8,146 bases of DNA from an uncultured Sutterella sp. (GTDB taxonomy: Bacteria; Pseudomonadota; Gammaproteobacteria; Burkholderiales; Burkholderiaceae_F), in NCBI GenBank assembly GCA_900553105.1, contig USCE01000049.1, forward strand, positions 1 to 8,146, in the 5' to 3' direction. Below are positions 1 through 6,456 of the stretch, piece by piece (within the stretch, counting starts at the first letter, position 1; every line of letters begins with the position of its first letter). A program made the translations under genes and the position numbers. Under the pieces are notes generated by a model. That model was not told the origin of the DNA. It ran no database searches and saw only the letters and a list, made by a program, of their open reading frames with translations.

Positions 1-601
1 AGTCAATGTTGATACTTCTTTCATGCGCCTCATCGATGATGATTGTGTCGTAAGAGCGTAGCAGCGGATCTCCTTGAGTTTCTGCCAACAAAATGCCATC
101 GGTCATCATTTTGACCTTAGCTGTACGCTCAGTTTTATCAGTAAACCGTACCTTAAAACCTACCCATTGACCAAGCTCGGTTCGAGTCTCTTCGGCCAAG
201 CGTTTGGCTATGGAAGAGGCCGCAATGCGTCGGGGTTGAGTGTGAGCAATCATGCCCCGCCTGCCTCGACCAGCTAGCGCACAGAGTTTGGGTAATTGAG
301 TGGTTTTACCCGACCCCGTCTCACCGCATAAAATCAAAACACGATTGTCGCGAATAGCCTTGATAATTTCGTCCGCTCTTTCGGAAACGGGCAAACCGGA
401 TGCCGGTTCCAAATAGGGCTTAACACCCGATGGGAGCTCGTTCTTAGGCTTTTCTTGCACCGAAGAAGATTCCACTGTCTTAGCGGCCGTTATTTTGCGG
501 GTGGCTTTCATTTTTTCGCGCTCGTCTTGCTCTCGACGCGCTTTTTCAATGCTTAACTGCCTCAGACCACTTAACTGATCTCTTAACGATAGACCGCTCA
601 T
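1..601 (-). CDS. hrpA: ATP-dependent RNA helicase HrpA, DEAH-box family (N-terminal part, cut by window edge)
   Basis: This is an open reading frame on the minus strand, starting with ATG at 601-599 and still open at the left edge after 200 codons. The N-terminal 60 residues are charged and low in conservation. They are followed by the helicase motor: Walker A GETGSGKT at residues 93-100, motif Ia TQPRRIAA at 121-128, the MTDGILLAE segment around 166-174, and motif II DEAH at 190-193 followed by ERSINID. This set of motifs and their order match the HrpA branch of DEAH-box helicases, cytoplasmic proteins of about 1300 residues that use ATP to remodel RNA; in E. coli HrpA is linked to mRNA processing and rescue of stalled or collided ribosomes. 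A Shine-Dalgarno AAGGA lies at 612-608, six bases before the ATG. The gene is divergent from yggX across an 89-bp spacer. HrpB is the main alternative, but the motif Ia and DEAHERS-NID context favours HrpA. Confidence 0.93.
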   Translation of the reverse strand, partial: MSGLSLRDQLSGLRQLSIEKARREQDEREKMKATRKITAAKTVESSSVQEKPKNELPSGVKPYLEPASGLPVSERADEIIKAIRDNRVLILCGETGSGKTTQLPKLCALAGRGRRGMIAHTQPRRIAASSIAKRLAEETRTELGQWVGFKVRFTDKTERTAKVKMMTDGILLAETQGDPLLRSYDTIIIDEAHERSINID

Positions 602-624
602 TAAAAATCCTTAAAAATATTGCG

Positions 625-654
625 CAGACAAAATTGCGACAAAGCCCTTACAAT
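625..654 (+). promoter_or_regulatory. Candidate sigma70 promoter for yggX
   Basis: A TACAAT -10 hexamer at 649-654 (5 of 6 to consensus) lies 18 bases downstream of CAGACA at 625-630 (4 of 6). Transcription would start near 661 and leave a leader of about 30 bases before the yggX ATG. It sits in the divergent hrpA-yggX spacer. This is a by-eye match only. Confidence 0.4.
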
Positions 655-690
655 ATGGGCCATTACCAATTATGTCGGGAGATTTTAGCC

Positions 691-963
691 ATGACCCGTA
701 TGGTTTTCTGTGCAAAACTCAAAAAAGAAGCTGAAGGTTTACAGTTTGCGCCACTGCCCGGCCCTCTTGGCCAAAAAGTTTACGAACACATTTCCAAAGA
801 AGCTTGGGACGAGTGGATTAAGTTGCAGACCATGATGGTCAATGAATATCAACTCAATTTGGCCGATATTAATGCCCGTAAACATTTGCTCGATCAAATG
901 CAGAAGTATCTCTTTGGCGATGGTGTTGAAGCTGTCCCCAACTATACACCGCCTAAAGACTAA
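691..963 (+). CDS. yggX: Fe(2+)-trafficking / oxidative damage protection protein YggX
   Basis: The product is a 90-residue cytoplasmic protein of the YggX family, small proteins implicated in handling Fe(II) and protecting iron-sulfur clusters from oxidative damage. The start at 691 was chosen over an upstream in-frame ATG at 634 because the family begins with M-x-R-x-x-F-C. Here MTRMVFC places the conserved cysteine at residue 7, and a GGGAG Shine-Dalgarno at 677-681 is correctly spaced from 691. Other family hallmarks visible are KKEAEG near residue 11, SKEAWDEW at about 35-42, LQTMMVNEYQLN, and a C-terminal YTPP. The length is typical for the family. A strong terminator follows 17 bases after the stop, so it is probably a single-gene transcript. 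Its promoter probably lies in the spacer shared with hrpA. Confidence 0.95.
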   Translation: MTRMVFCAKLKKEAEGLQFAPLPGPLGQKVYEHISKEAWDEWIKLQTMMVNEYQLNLADINARKHLLDQMQKYLFGDGVEAVPNYTPPKD

Positions 964-977
964 ACACTTTGAAGCGT

Positions 978-1011
978 AGCCGCCGGTTTTTACCGGCGGT
1001 TTTTCTTATTT
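978..1011 (+). terminator. Intrinsic terminator after yggX
   Basis: An 8-bp perfect GC-rich stem, CCGCCGGT at 980-987 and ACCGGCGG at 992-999, encloses a TTTT loop and is followed by a T-rich tail (1000-1004, then 1006-1013 mostly T). The reverse strand lacks a T tract after the stem, so it should act only on the plus strand, i.e. on yggX. The tail overlaps the 3' end of the convergent rpiA. Confidence 0.9.
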
Positions 1012-1662
1012 TTCGAAAGTTTTTACGCCTTCAGACGTGCCCAACAGCAAAACGTCAGCCCCTCGTTTAGCAAACAGGCCCACGGTGACAACACCCACAA
1101 TTTGATTCAGGCGCTCCTCCCACATACCTGCATCGTGCATCTTCCAACCATGAACGTCAATAATTTTATTGCCGTTATCGGTTGTAAAATCGCGCACGAC
1201 CGGCTCGCCTCCCATTTCCTCAATCACACGACTGACCGCTCGTACCGCCATGGGGATGACTTCAATTGGCAACGGAAATTGTCCCAACACGTCCACTTTC
1301 TTGCTGGCATCAGCAATGCAGACAAAAGTATCGGAGACCATTGCCACAATTTTTTCTCGCGTCAGCGCCCCTCCGCCGCCCTTAATCATGGCAAAAGAAG
1401 GATCGATTTCATCGGCTCCGTCAATATAAACACCGATTCGCTCGACTTCATTTAAATCCACCACTTTGTAGCCTAACGCCTGCAGCTTCTCGGTCGAGCG
1501 CACACTGCTTGACACACATGCCTGTACTTCAACGCCACTTTCTTTTAATGCATCGATGAAACAGTCTACAGTCGAACCGGTCCCTACCCCCAAAATCTCA
1601 CCTGGTTTTACATAAGCGACGGCTGCTCGTCCGACTGCTCTTTTCAGTTCTTGTTGGTCCAT
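1006..1662 (-). CDS. rpiA: Ribose-5-phosphate isomerase A
   Basis: The product is a 218-residue cytoplasmic enzyme of the non-oxidative pentose phosphate pathway that interconverts ribose 5-phosphate and ribulose 5-phosphate. It shows the phosphate-binding GTGSTV loop at residues 27-32, SSSVRST at 51-57, the YIDGADEID motif with Asp81 and Asp84, and KGGGGALTREK with Lys94 and Glu103. These fall at the same residue numbers as the known active-site residues of E. coli RpiA, where Glu103 acts as the catalytic base. The protein is full length for the family, and the start at 1662 is supported by an AGAGG Shine-Dalgarno five bases upstream (1672-1668). It is convergent with yggX and divergent from the sensor kinase gene, so it is probably monocistronic. 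No T-tailed terminator is visible on its own strand at the 3' end. Confidence 0.97.
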   Translation of the reverse strand: MDQQELKRAVGRAAVAYVKPGEILGVGTGSTVDCFIDALKESGVEVQACVSSSVRSTEKLQALGYKVVDLNEVERIGVYIDGADEIDPSFAMIKGGGGALTREKIVAMVSDTFVCIADASKKVDVLGQFPLPIEVIPMAVRAVSRVIEEMGGEPVVRDFTTDNGNKIIDVHGWKMHDAGMWEERLNQIVGVVTVGLFAKRGADVLLLGTSEGVKTFEK

Positions 1663-1777
1663 ATCAACCTCTTTTTTGCAAGAAATTTTTTCGGGCCCGT
1701 TACCCGTTCCTATGCACAGATTTTAAAGGACGGCTATCATTGAGTGTTAGCATTTTTTCAGACCTAAAGTACTCATC

Positions 1778-4207
1778 GTGGAAAGACCCTCTCCGATTTT
1801 TGCTGTTGAAACCTTCAAAAGCCTGGGCGACAAGCCTTTTCGAGGGCAAAGTATGTTCGGGGTCATCATGACCTGGATCATGCTGATCTTTGTGATAATC
1901 GGTTTGATATTTATCGGTCGTGTCATCCAAGAAGAAGATCAAAAGTCGCAATTATCACAACTGCAACGAACGACTGAACTTTGGGCTGAATCTTTTTCCA
2001 TTCGCTTGTCCTCAGACCTTGAACGCCTCAATCAATTGACAGAAAGTTTGTCTCAAGGTGAATCTTTTGAAAGCGTTTTGCCGCGCTTGCATCTTAACGC
2101 TCGAGCATTAATGGTTGACCGCGACGAAGTGGTGGAAATTAACTTTGTCGATACTTCTAATCGAGTTTTAGCCTCCTTTGCCTCCCCTCATCCTTATGGA
2201 GATATCACATTAAGTAAAGGCGAAATTTATCGACGCACTGATACGAGTGACGCTATTTGGCGCACACTTCGCACAGGATCGTCTTCTTTTTCTCAACCTT
2301 ATTCACTGCCCCTAGAGGGAACGCCTTTCATTGACTTGGTTTTGCCAACTTTGGTCAATGGAGAACGCGTTTTACAGGTCTCGCGTTTATCGCTATGGTC
2401 TCTTATCAGACACGCCACCCACGGCGGACGGGGTGAAGGTTTTAGAATTGCGCTACTTTATAACGGCAAGCCGATCATTTCTCCTAACACTGATTCTCAC
2501 CGAGAAACAATCAGCCACTCAGTGGCACTGGCCCCTCTGCCAGCTGGCTTCTCACTTCACATCTCCAGCTACGCCCAGGGATTGATGACGCAAAACACTC
2601 TCTTTTGGGTCATTAGTGCATTGGGGATTTTCCTTGTTGTAGCGCTACTGGGGTTGATCCGATTTAACTGGCGACAAAACACCACCGAAACAGCACTGCG
2701 TGCCGAATCTGCATTGCGCAAAACCATTGCAGACAGTCAATTGTCGGGCCTACAAGTAACAGACCGCTACGGACGCATTGTGTATACCAACAAGACGTTT
2801 TCCGAAATTCTCTCTATCGATGATGCTCAAGCGTTGATTGGACAAATACCGCCATACTCTTATTGGCCACAAGGCGATGAGGGCTTTCGTTTAACCGAGC
2901 TTTTTGATGCTCTCATTAAGGGACAAATGAGTAGCGCCAGCTACGAATTCCAACCGCGAAGAACAGACGGCTCCTCATTTAGTGCACTTTTACATATCTC
3001 GCCGATGATCTCCGTTGAGGGGGCTCAATTGGGTTGGCTTTGGACTTTGACTGATATCACGGAAATTCGTCAAGCCCAAGAGCGAGTAACAGCTGCCCAC
3101 GAACGCTTCACTCGTGTGCTTGAATCCATGCAAGACTCCATCAGCGTGATTGACTTGCAAAGTAATCTTTTGCTTTTCTCCAACTCTACCTACGACACCT
3201 TTTTCGGAGAAAGTAGTGATGCTAACATGCACATTCACTCGGAGTTGATTTCTCAATACTATAAAGACTCTGCCGCCGATGACTGCTCTGACAAACACGG
3301 AGATATTTATTGGGAAGAGCTTGATCGCTGGTTTGCTGTCGACGAACGCATAATTACCTGGACAGACCGCACGAACGTACGTCTGCAGATTCTCTCCGAT
3401 ATTACAGAACGCCGTAAAAATGAGATGCTTATCGTGGAACAACAAGCGCGCGCAGAGCTTAATTCCCGATTAGTCACAATGGGGGAAATGGCGAGTTCTC
3501 TTGCCCACGAACTCAATCAGCCGCTGACAGCCATTTCAAACTATGCATTTGTCGTCTCCTCGATGATGAAAAAAGCCGGTGTACCCGAAGATCATGAGAT
3601 GTTTTATTCCATCTCACGCATTGAAGCACAAGCAGAACGAGCTGCTGGCATTATCCGACGAATTCGCTCGTTTACCAAACGCAGTGAGCCGCGCATGGAG
3701 TCCATTCCTGTCAATACACTCGTCAAAGAAGTCATGGAGCTTGCAGTCATTCAAGCACGCCGTCATAAGGCCAAATTGCAATGCTTTATCGCCCCTGATA
3801 TCACGAACGTGTACTGTGATGAGATCATGATTGAGCAAGTACTCCTGAATCTCATCAAAAACGGCATTGAGGCTAGCGTCGGCATTGAGAATGAGAAACC
3901 TGAGGTCTCGCTGACCATTTACTCAGACATCAATCACCACATTGTCTTCGAAGTAGCTGATAACGGATGCGGCATTGATGACGAGTACAAAGCCCATCTC
4001 TTCGACCCGTTCTTTACGACTAAGTCGGCTGGGATGGGGATGGGGTTAAACATTTGCCGCACCATTGTGGAATTGCATCACGGACGTTTGAGTATTTCGG
4101 ACAACATTGGGCGAGGGACTATCTTTACGCTAACATTGCCGCCTGTGCGCGAGGATATCGCTCACACCAACGAGAACTTGTCAGAGATTGCAACGCCCAA
4201 TGCTTAG
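1778..4207 (+). CDS. Membrane-bound PAS-domain sensor histidine kinase (HPK4/FixL-DctS type)
   Basis: With a GTG start the product has 809 residues. Order of parts: short cytoplasmic N-terminus; transmembrane helix at about 26-48; a periplasmic region of about 225 residues (49-274) with no motif I can assign, in size and position like a PDC/dCache-type sensor; a second helix at 275-296; PAS domains at about 305-430 and 444-545, each ending in a DITE motif; then the kinase core. The core has an H-box AHELNQPL with phospho-accepting His577, an N-box with Asn695, G1 box DNGCGID at 728-734, F-box DPFF at 743-746, and G2 box GMGMG at 752-756. It lacks a receiver domain. The heme-binding features of FixL are not apparent. 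It should phosphorylate the regulator encoded 64 bp downstream. The architecture resembles C4-dicarboxylate DctS kinases, but the ligand is unknown. The start is uncertain: ATG at 1853 has a better Shine-Dalgarno (GAGGG) than the GTG at 1778. Confidence 0.93.
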   Translation: MERPSPIFAVETFKSLGDKPFRGQSMFGVIMTWIMLIFVIIGLIFIGRVIQEEDQKSQLSQLQRTTELWAESFSIRLSSDLERLNQLTESLSQGESFESVLPRLHLNARALMVDRDEVVEINFVDTSNRVLASFASPHPYGDITLSKGEIYRRTDTSDAIWRTLRTGSSSFSQPYSLPLEGTPFIDLVLPTLVNGERVLQVSRLSLWSLIRHATHGGRGEGFRIALLYNGKPIISPNTDSHRETISHSVALAPLPAGFSLHISSYAQGLMTQNTLFWVISALGIFLVVALLGLIRFNWRQNTTETALRAESALRKTIADSQLSGLQVTDRYGRIVYTNKTFSEILSIDDAQALIGQIPPYSYWPQGDEGFRLTELFDALIKGQMSSASYEFQPRRTDGSSFSALLHISPMISVEGAQLGWLWTLTDITEIRQAQERVTAAHERFTRVLESMQDSISVIDLQSNLLLFSNSTYDTFFGESSDANMHIHSELISQYYKDSAADDCSDKHGDIYWEELDRWFAVDERIITWTDRTNVRLQILSDITERRKNEMLIVEQQARAELNSRLVTMGEMASSLAHELNQPLTAISNYAFVVSSMMKKAGVPEDHEMFYSISRIEAQAERAAGIIRRIRSFTKRSEPRMESIPVNTLVKEVMELAVIQARRHKAKLQCFIAPDITNVYCDEIMIEQVLLNLIKNGIEASVGIENEKPEVSLTIYSDINHHIVFEVADNGCGIDDEYKAHLFDPFFTTKSAGMGMGLNICRTIVELHHGRLSISDNIGRGTIFTLTLPPVREDIAHTNENLSEIATPNA

Positions 4208-4271
4208 CGATAAAAGTTTGATAAAATCTGTTCGCTTACAGTAAACCACTCGGTATATCGAAGAGATCACT

Positions 4272-4919
4272 ATGCCTTTTCCTACTTTCAATTTTGACAG
4301 CATCCGCAAAGAGCCCTTAGGTACGGTCTACGTCGTTGACGACGACGCCGATGTGCGCGATTCCCTGAGACGCCTTTTGGAATCGCAAGACTACCGTGTT
4401 GAGGCATTCGACAGCGGCGAGTCTTTCATTGCAAAGTACGATCCCAATGCGATCGCCGTAGTGCTGCTTGATCAACGCATGCCCGGGATGCCCGGCACGG
4501 AAGTTCAAGACCATTTAATTGCCCGCAAGGCAACTATTCCCGTGGTGTTTTTAACCGGCCACGGTGACGTGCCGATGGCGGTCAACGCACTCAAAAAAGG
4601 CGCTGCAGATTTCTTGCAAAAGCCTGTAAAAGTCGAAACGCTCATGCCGCTCATCTCCCGACTGCTGGGCGAGGCACGTGAACGTCGCATGGCTAGCGAA
4701 CGCCAATCTCTGAACGAGGCCATGCTCTCGAAATTAACGCCGCGTGAGCAACAAGTGCTCGAGCGCATAGTCGCCGGACGTCTTAATAAGCAAATTGCCG
4801 ACGACCTCGGCATTTCCATCAAAACCGTGGAAGCTCACCGAGCCAGTATCATGGATAAGACCAATTCGGGTACTGTTGCTGACTTGATGCGTGTGGTTAT
4901 CGGCGCCAACCAATTCTAA
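4272..4919 (+). CDS. FixJ/NarL-type two-component response regulator with LuxR DNA-binding domain
   Basis: The product is a 215-residue cytoplasmic regulator. The N-terminal receiver (about residues 17-132) has the acidic pocket VVDDD at 21-25, the phospho-accepting Asp67 in LLDQRMPGMPG, Thr95 in FLTGHGD, and Lys117 in QKPV. The QRMPGMPG and TGHGDVPMAV segments are characteristic of the FixJ/TodT/DctR group. A linker follows, then a LuxR helix-turn-helix at about 154-210 with LTPREQQVL, the NKQIADDLGISIKTVEAHR recognition region and a hydrophobic last helix. All catalytic positions are present, so it should be a phosphorylation-activated transcription factor. It lies 64 bp after the kinase gene in the same direction, with an AAGAGA Shine-Dalgarno at 4261-4266, and is very probably its cognate partner. 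Its target genes are not identifiable from this window. Confidence 0.95.
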   Translation: MPFPTFNFDSIRKEPLGTVYVVDDDADVRDSLRRLLESQDYRVEAFDSGESFIAKYDPNAIAVVLLDQRMPGMPGTEVQDHLIARKATIPVVFLTGHGDVPMAVNALKKGAADFLQKPVKVETLMPLISRLLGEARERRMASERQSLNEAMLSKLTPREQQVLERIVAGRLNKQIADDLGISIKTVEAHRASIMDKTNSGTVADLMRVVIGANQF

Positions 4920-4927
4920 TTGCGCCG
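4901..4927 (+). repeat. Inverted repeat spanning the response-regulator stop codon
   Basis: CGGCGC at 4901-4906 and GCGCCG at 4922-4927 are perfect complements, with a 15-base loop that contains the TAA stop. No T tract follows immediately, so it is not itself a good terminator. It may fold in the mRNA as the first of two successive hairpins in the regulator-folD interval. Confidence 0.45.
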
Positions 4928-4948
4928 GTTGTTGTTTTAGTTTTCGAA

Positions 4949-4989
4949 GCAATCCGCCGGTTATTGCCGTGCGGATTGTTTTATTTTCT
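4949..4989 (+). terminator. Terminator-like hairpin between the response regulator and folD
   Basis: CAATCCGC at 4950-4957 pairs with GCGGATTG at 4971-4978. Inside it, CGG (4958-4960) can pair with CCG (4967-4969), leaving a single bulged T and a six-base loop. The tail is TTTTATTTT (about 4979-4987). It looks like a rho-independent terminator of the kinase-regulator unit, but it ends right before the folD Shine-Dalgarno at 4990, so it may also act as an attenuator for folD. Confidence 0.8.
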
Positions 4990-4998
4990 GGAGGTACG

Positions 4999-5853
4999 AT
5001 GACAGCACAAATTATTGACGGTAAGACCGTTGCAACCCAAATCCGTGCCCAAACTAAAGCAGAGGTTGCCAAACTCGATCGTGCGCCTGCACTGGCTGTC
5101 ATCATGGTCGGCGACAATCCCGCCAGTGCTGTTTATGTCAGAAACAAAATAAAGGCTTGTAATGAAGCTGGCATTATTTCTATTGAACGCCACCTACCCG
5201 ACAGTTGCTCGGAAGAAACGCTTTTATCACAAATCGAAGCGCTCAATCGCGACGATACGGTAGACGGCATTTTGGTGCAACTGCCTCTTCCTGCACAGAT
5301 TCGCTCAGGACTTGTTTTGGAAAAAATTGATCCCGATAAAGATGTGGACGGCTTTCACATTTATAACACCGGCAAGCTCATGACCACTGGCGGTGGCTTC
5401 AAACCCTGCACCCCTGCAGGCATTATGGAGTTATTGCAAGCGATCGGTTACAACGTTGAAGGTAAGCACGCCGTTATTCTCGGTCGCTCCAACATTGTCG
5501 GCAAACCCCTGGCTATGTTAATGCTTCAAGCCAACGCGACTGTCACAATGACGCACAGTCATACACCTGATTTGAAACGCTATACAAAGGACGCAGACAT
5601 TTTGGTTGCCGCCATCGGTAAACCCAAATTTGTCACAGCTGACATGATTAAAAAGGGTGCAGTGGTTATTGATGTTGGCGTCAATCGTGACGAAAACAGC
5701 AAACTATGCGGAGATGTTGATACAGAATCAGCCAAAGATGTGGCCGGCTGGATTACTCCTGTTCCAGGTGGTGTGGGCCCGATGACCATTGCCATGCTTT
5801 TACACAACACGTTGATCTCGGCACAAAAACGCCAGAAATTAAGTAATCAATAA
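4999..5853 (+). CDS. folD: Bifunctional methylenetetrahydrofolate dehydrogenase / methenyltetrahydrofolate cyclohydrolase FolD
   Basis: The product is a 284-residue cytoplasmic enzyme of one-carbon metabolism. It oxidises 5,10-methylene-THF with NADP+ and hydrolyses the methenyl form to 10-formyl-THF, which feeds purine and formyl-Met-tRNA synthesis. Signature motifs are visible: GDNPAS then YVRNK with Tyr46 and catalytic Lys50; DGILVQLPLP at 89-98; DKDVDGFH with Asp117; the nucleotide-binding GRSNIVGKP at 162-170; and PVPGGVGPMT at 254-263. The reading frame extends upstream to 4891, but the start at 4999 is preferred: it begins MTAQIIDGK as in homologues, gives the normal length and follows a GGAGGT Shine-Dalgarno at 4990-4995. 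The spacing to ATG is rather short. The last 7 bp overlap the 3' end of convergent recX, and no plus-strand terminator is seen just after the stop. Confidence 0.97.
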   Translation: MTAQIIDGKTVATQIRAQTKAEVAKLDRAPALAVIMVGDNPASAVYVRNKIKACNEAGIISIERHLPDSCSEETLLSQIEALNRDDTVDGILVQLPLPAQIRSGLVLEKIDPDKDVDGFHIYNTGKLMTTGGGFKPCTPAGIMELLQAIGYNVEGKHAVILGRSNIVGKPLAMLMLQANATVTMTHSHTPDLKRYTKDADILVAAIGKPKFVTADMIKKGAVVIDVGVNRDENSKLCGDVDTESAKDVAGWITPVPGGVGPMTIAMLLHNTLISAQKRQKLSNQ

Positions 5854-6389
5854 TCTTGCTCTTCAAACGAGACTTTGGAGCCGCTTGCAATAGCGGCTTT
5901 AGTCGCTTGAAGAGAAAAACCTCGAGACAACAGGTATCGAACTTGCTTAGCGTACCCCTTGTAATCATCTGCAGGAGCACCGAATTTTCGGTGCCAAAGC
6001 GTACTCGCACGCTCAAGTTCGCTACCAGCCTCTTCTTGGATAGCCTCCCGAATTACTTCCGATGACAGCCCCTTTTCTTTCATTTGTGCGACCAGTTTGA
6101 GGTTGCCAGTGCGAGCAGCTTTTGTACGAGTAAATGAACGGGCGAAACGCTCATCAGACAAGTAACCTTTTTCTTGCAACTCATCTAACAGTTTCTCTAA
6201 TTCATCATTATCAACCGGCTCTTCTTGTAAACGCGTCAGTTTGCGAGCCAATTCAGTGCGTGAATATTCACGCCGCGCTAAGAACTTAACCGCCTGTGCT
6301 TTTAGACTCAGCGGCTGTTCAACCTTTCTTCGCCGACGTGATATCGGGGAGCGTTCGTCGGCGAAAATATCGTCTGAAGAATCTCTCAT
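5847..6389 (-). CDS. recX: Regulatory protein RecX
   Basis: The product is a 180-residue RecX, the cytoplasmic modulator that binds RecA filaments and usually inhibits their extension and RecA's ATPase and co-protease activities. After a charged 28-residue N-terminus with an Arg-rich patch (residues 18-22), the family core begins at SLKAQAVKFLARREYSRTEL and continues with the helical repeats typical of RecX: LLDELQEKGYLSDERFARSF, TRTKAARTGNLKLVAQMKEKGLS, and a C-terminal repeat ending KQVRYLLSRGFSLQATKAAI. It lies directly downstream of recA in the same direction (67-bp gap), the standard arrangement. No Shine-Dalgarno is seen before the ATG at 6389, where the leader is nearly all A and T, and no better in-frame start exists. 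A stable hairpin lies within codons 9-21. Both suggest weak translation, expected for a protein needed at lower levels than RecA. Confidence 0.94.
   Translation of the reverse strand: MRDSSDDIFADERSPISRRRRKVEQPLSLKAQAVKFLARREYSRTELARKLTRLQEEPVDNDELEKLLDELQEKGYLSDERFARSFTRTKAARTGNLKLVAQMKEKGLSSEVIREAIQEEAGSELERASTLWHRKFGAPADDYKGYAKQVRYLLSRGFSLQATKAAIASGSKVSFEEQDY
6329..6365 (-). promoter_or_regulatory. 10-bp GC-rich inverted repeat inside the start of recX
   Basis: On the plus strand TTCGCCGACG (6329-6338) is perfectly complementary to CGTCGGCGAA (6356-6365), with a 17-base loop. On the recX mRNA this covers roughly codons 9 to 21 and would form a stable stem near the ribosome entry region. 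The pairing is seen directly. A role in limiting recX translation or transcription elongation is inference. Confidence 0.55.
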
Positions 6390-6390
6390 A

Positions 6391-6428
6391 ATGAAAAATA
6401 AAATTATGCAGGGCTTTTAAAGCCCTGC
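6391..6428 (-). terminator. recA-recX intergenic hairpin, probable leaky intrinsic terminator
   Basis: GCAGGGCTTT at 6408-6417 and AAAGCCCTGC at 6419-6428 form a near-perfect palindrome with room for a 3- to 5-base loop. On the minus strand the stem is followed by an interrupted T-rich stretch (ATAATTTTATTTTT, 6407 down to 6394). The plus strand has no T tract. The broken T run suggests partial termination after recA with some read-through into recX, as reported for the E. coli recA-recX junction. Confidence 0.75.
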
Positions 6429-6456
6429 ACGCAAGTCTTAACAGATAAACTCTCGA

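Noticed and set aside
74..277. Plus-strand open frame opposite hrpA
   Set aside because: It is antisense to conserved helicase motifs and has no protein features of its own.
634..690. Upstream in-frame ATG that would lengthen YggX by 19 residues
   Set aside because: It lies at or before the candidate promoter's -10, has no Shine-Dalgarno, and the family N-terminus M-x-R-x-x-F-C begins at 691.
2990..3445. 151-codon open frame on the minus strand inside the kinase gene
   Set aside because: It is an antisense shadow of the second PAS domain region; its peptide has no recognisable family and it has no ribosome site I can support.
4207..4271. Possible promoter (TTGATA and an AT-rich stretch) between the kinase and regulator genes
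   Set aside because: No -10 with acceptable match lies at proper spacing; co-transcription from the kinase promoter is simpler.
4891..4998. Extended N-terminus of folD from an upstream in-frame start
   Set aside because: The extension overlaps the regulator's coding end and the terminator hairpin, has no family resemblance, and the start at 4999 has a strong Shine-Dalgarno.
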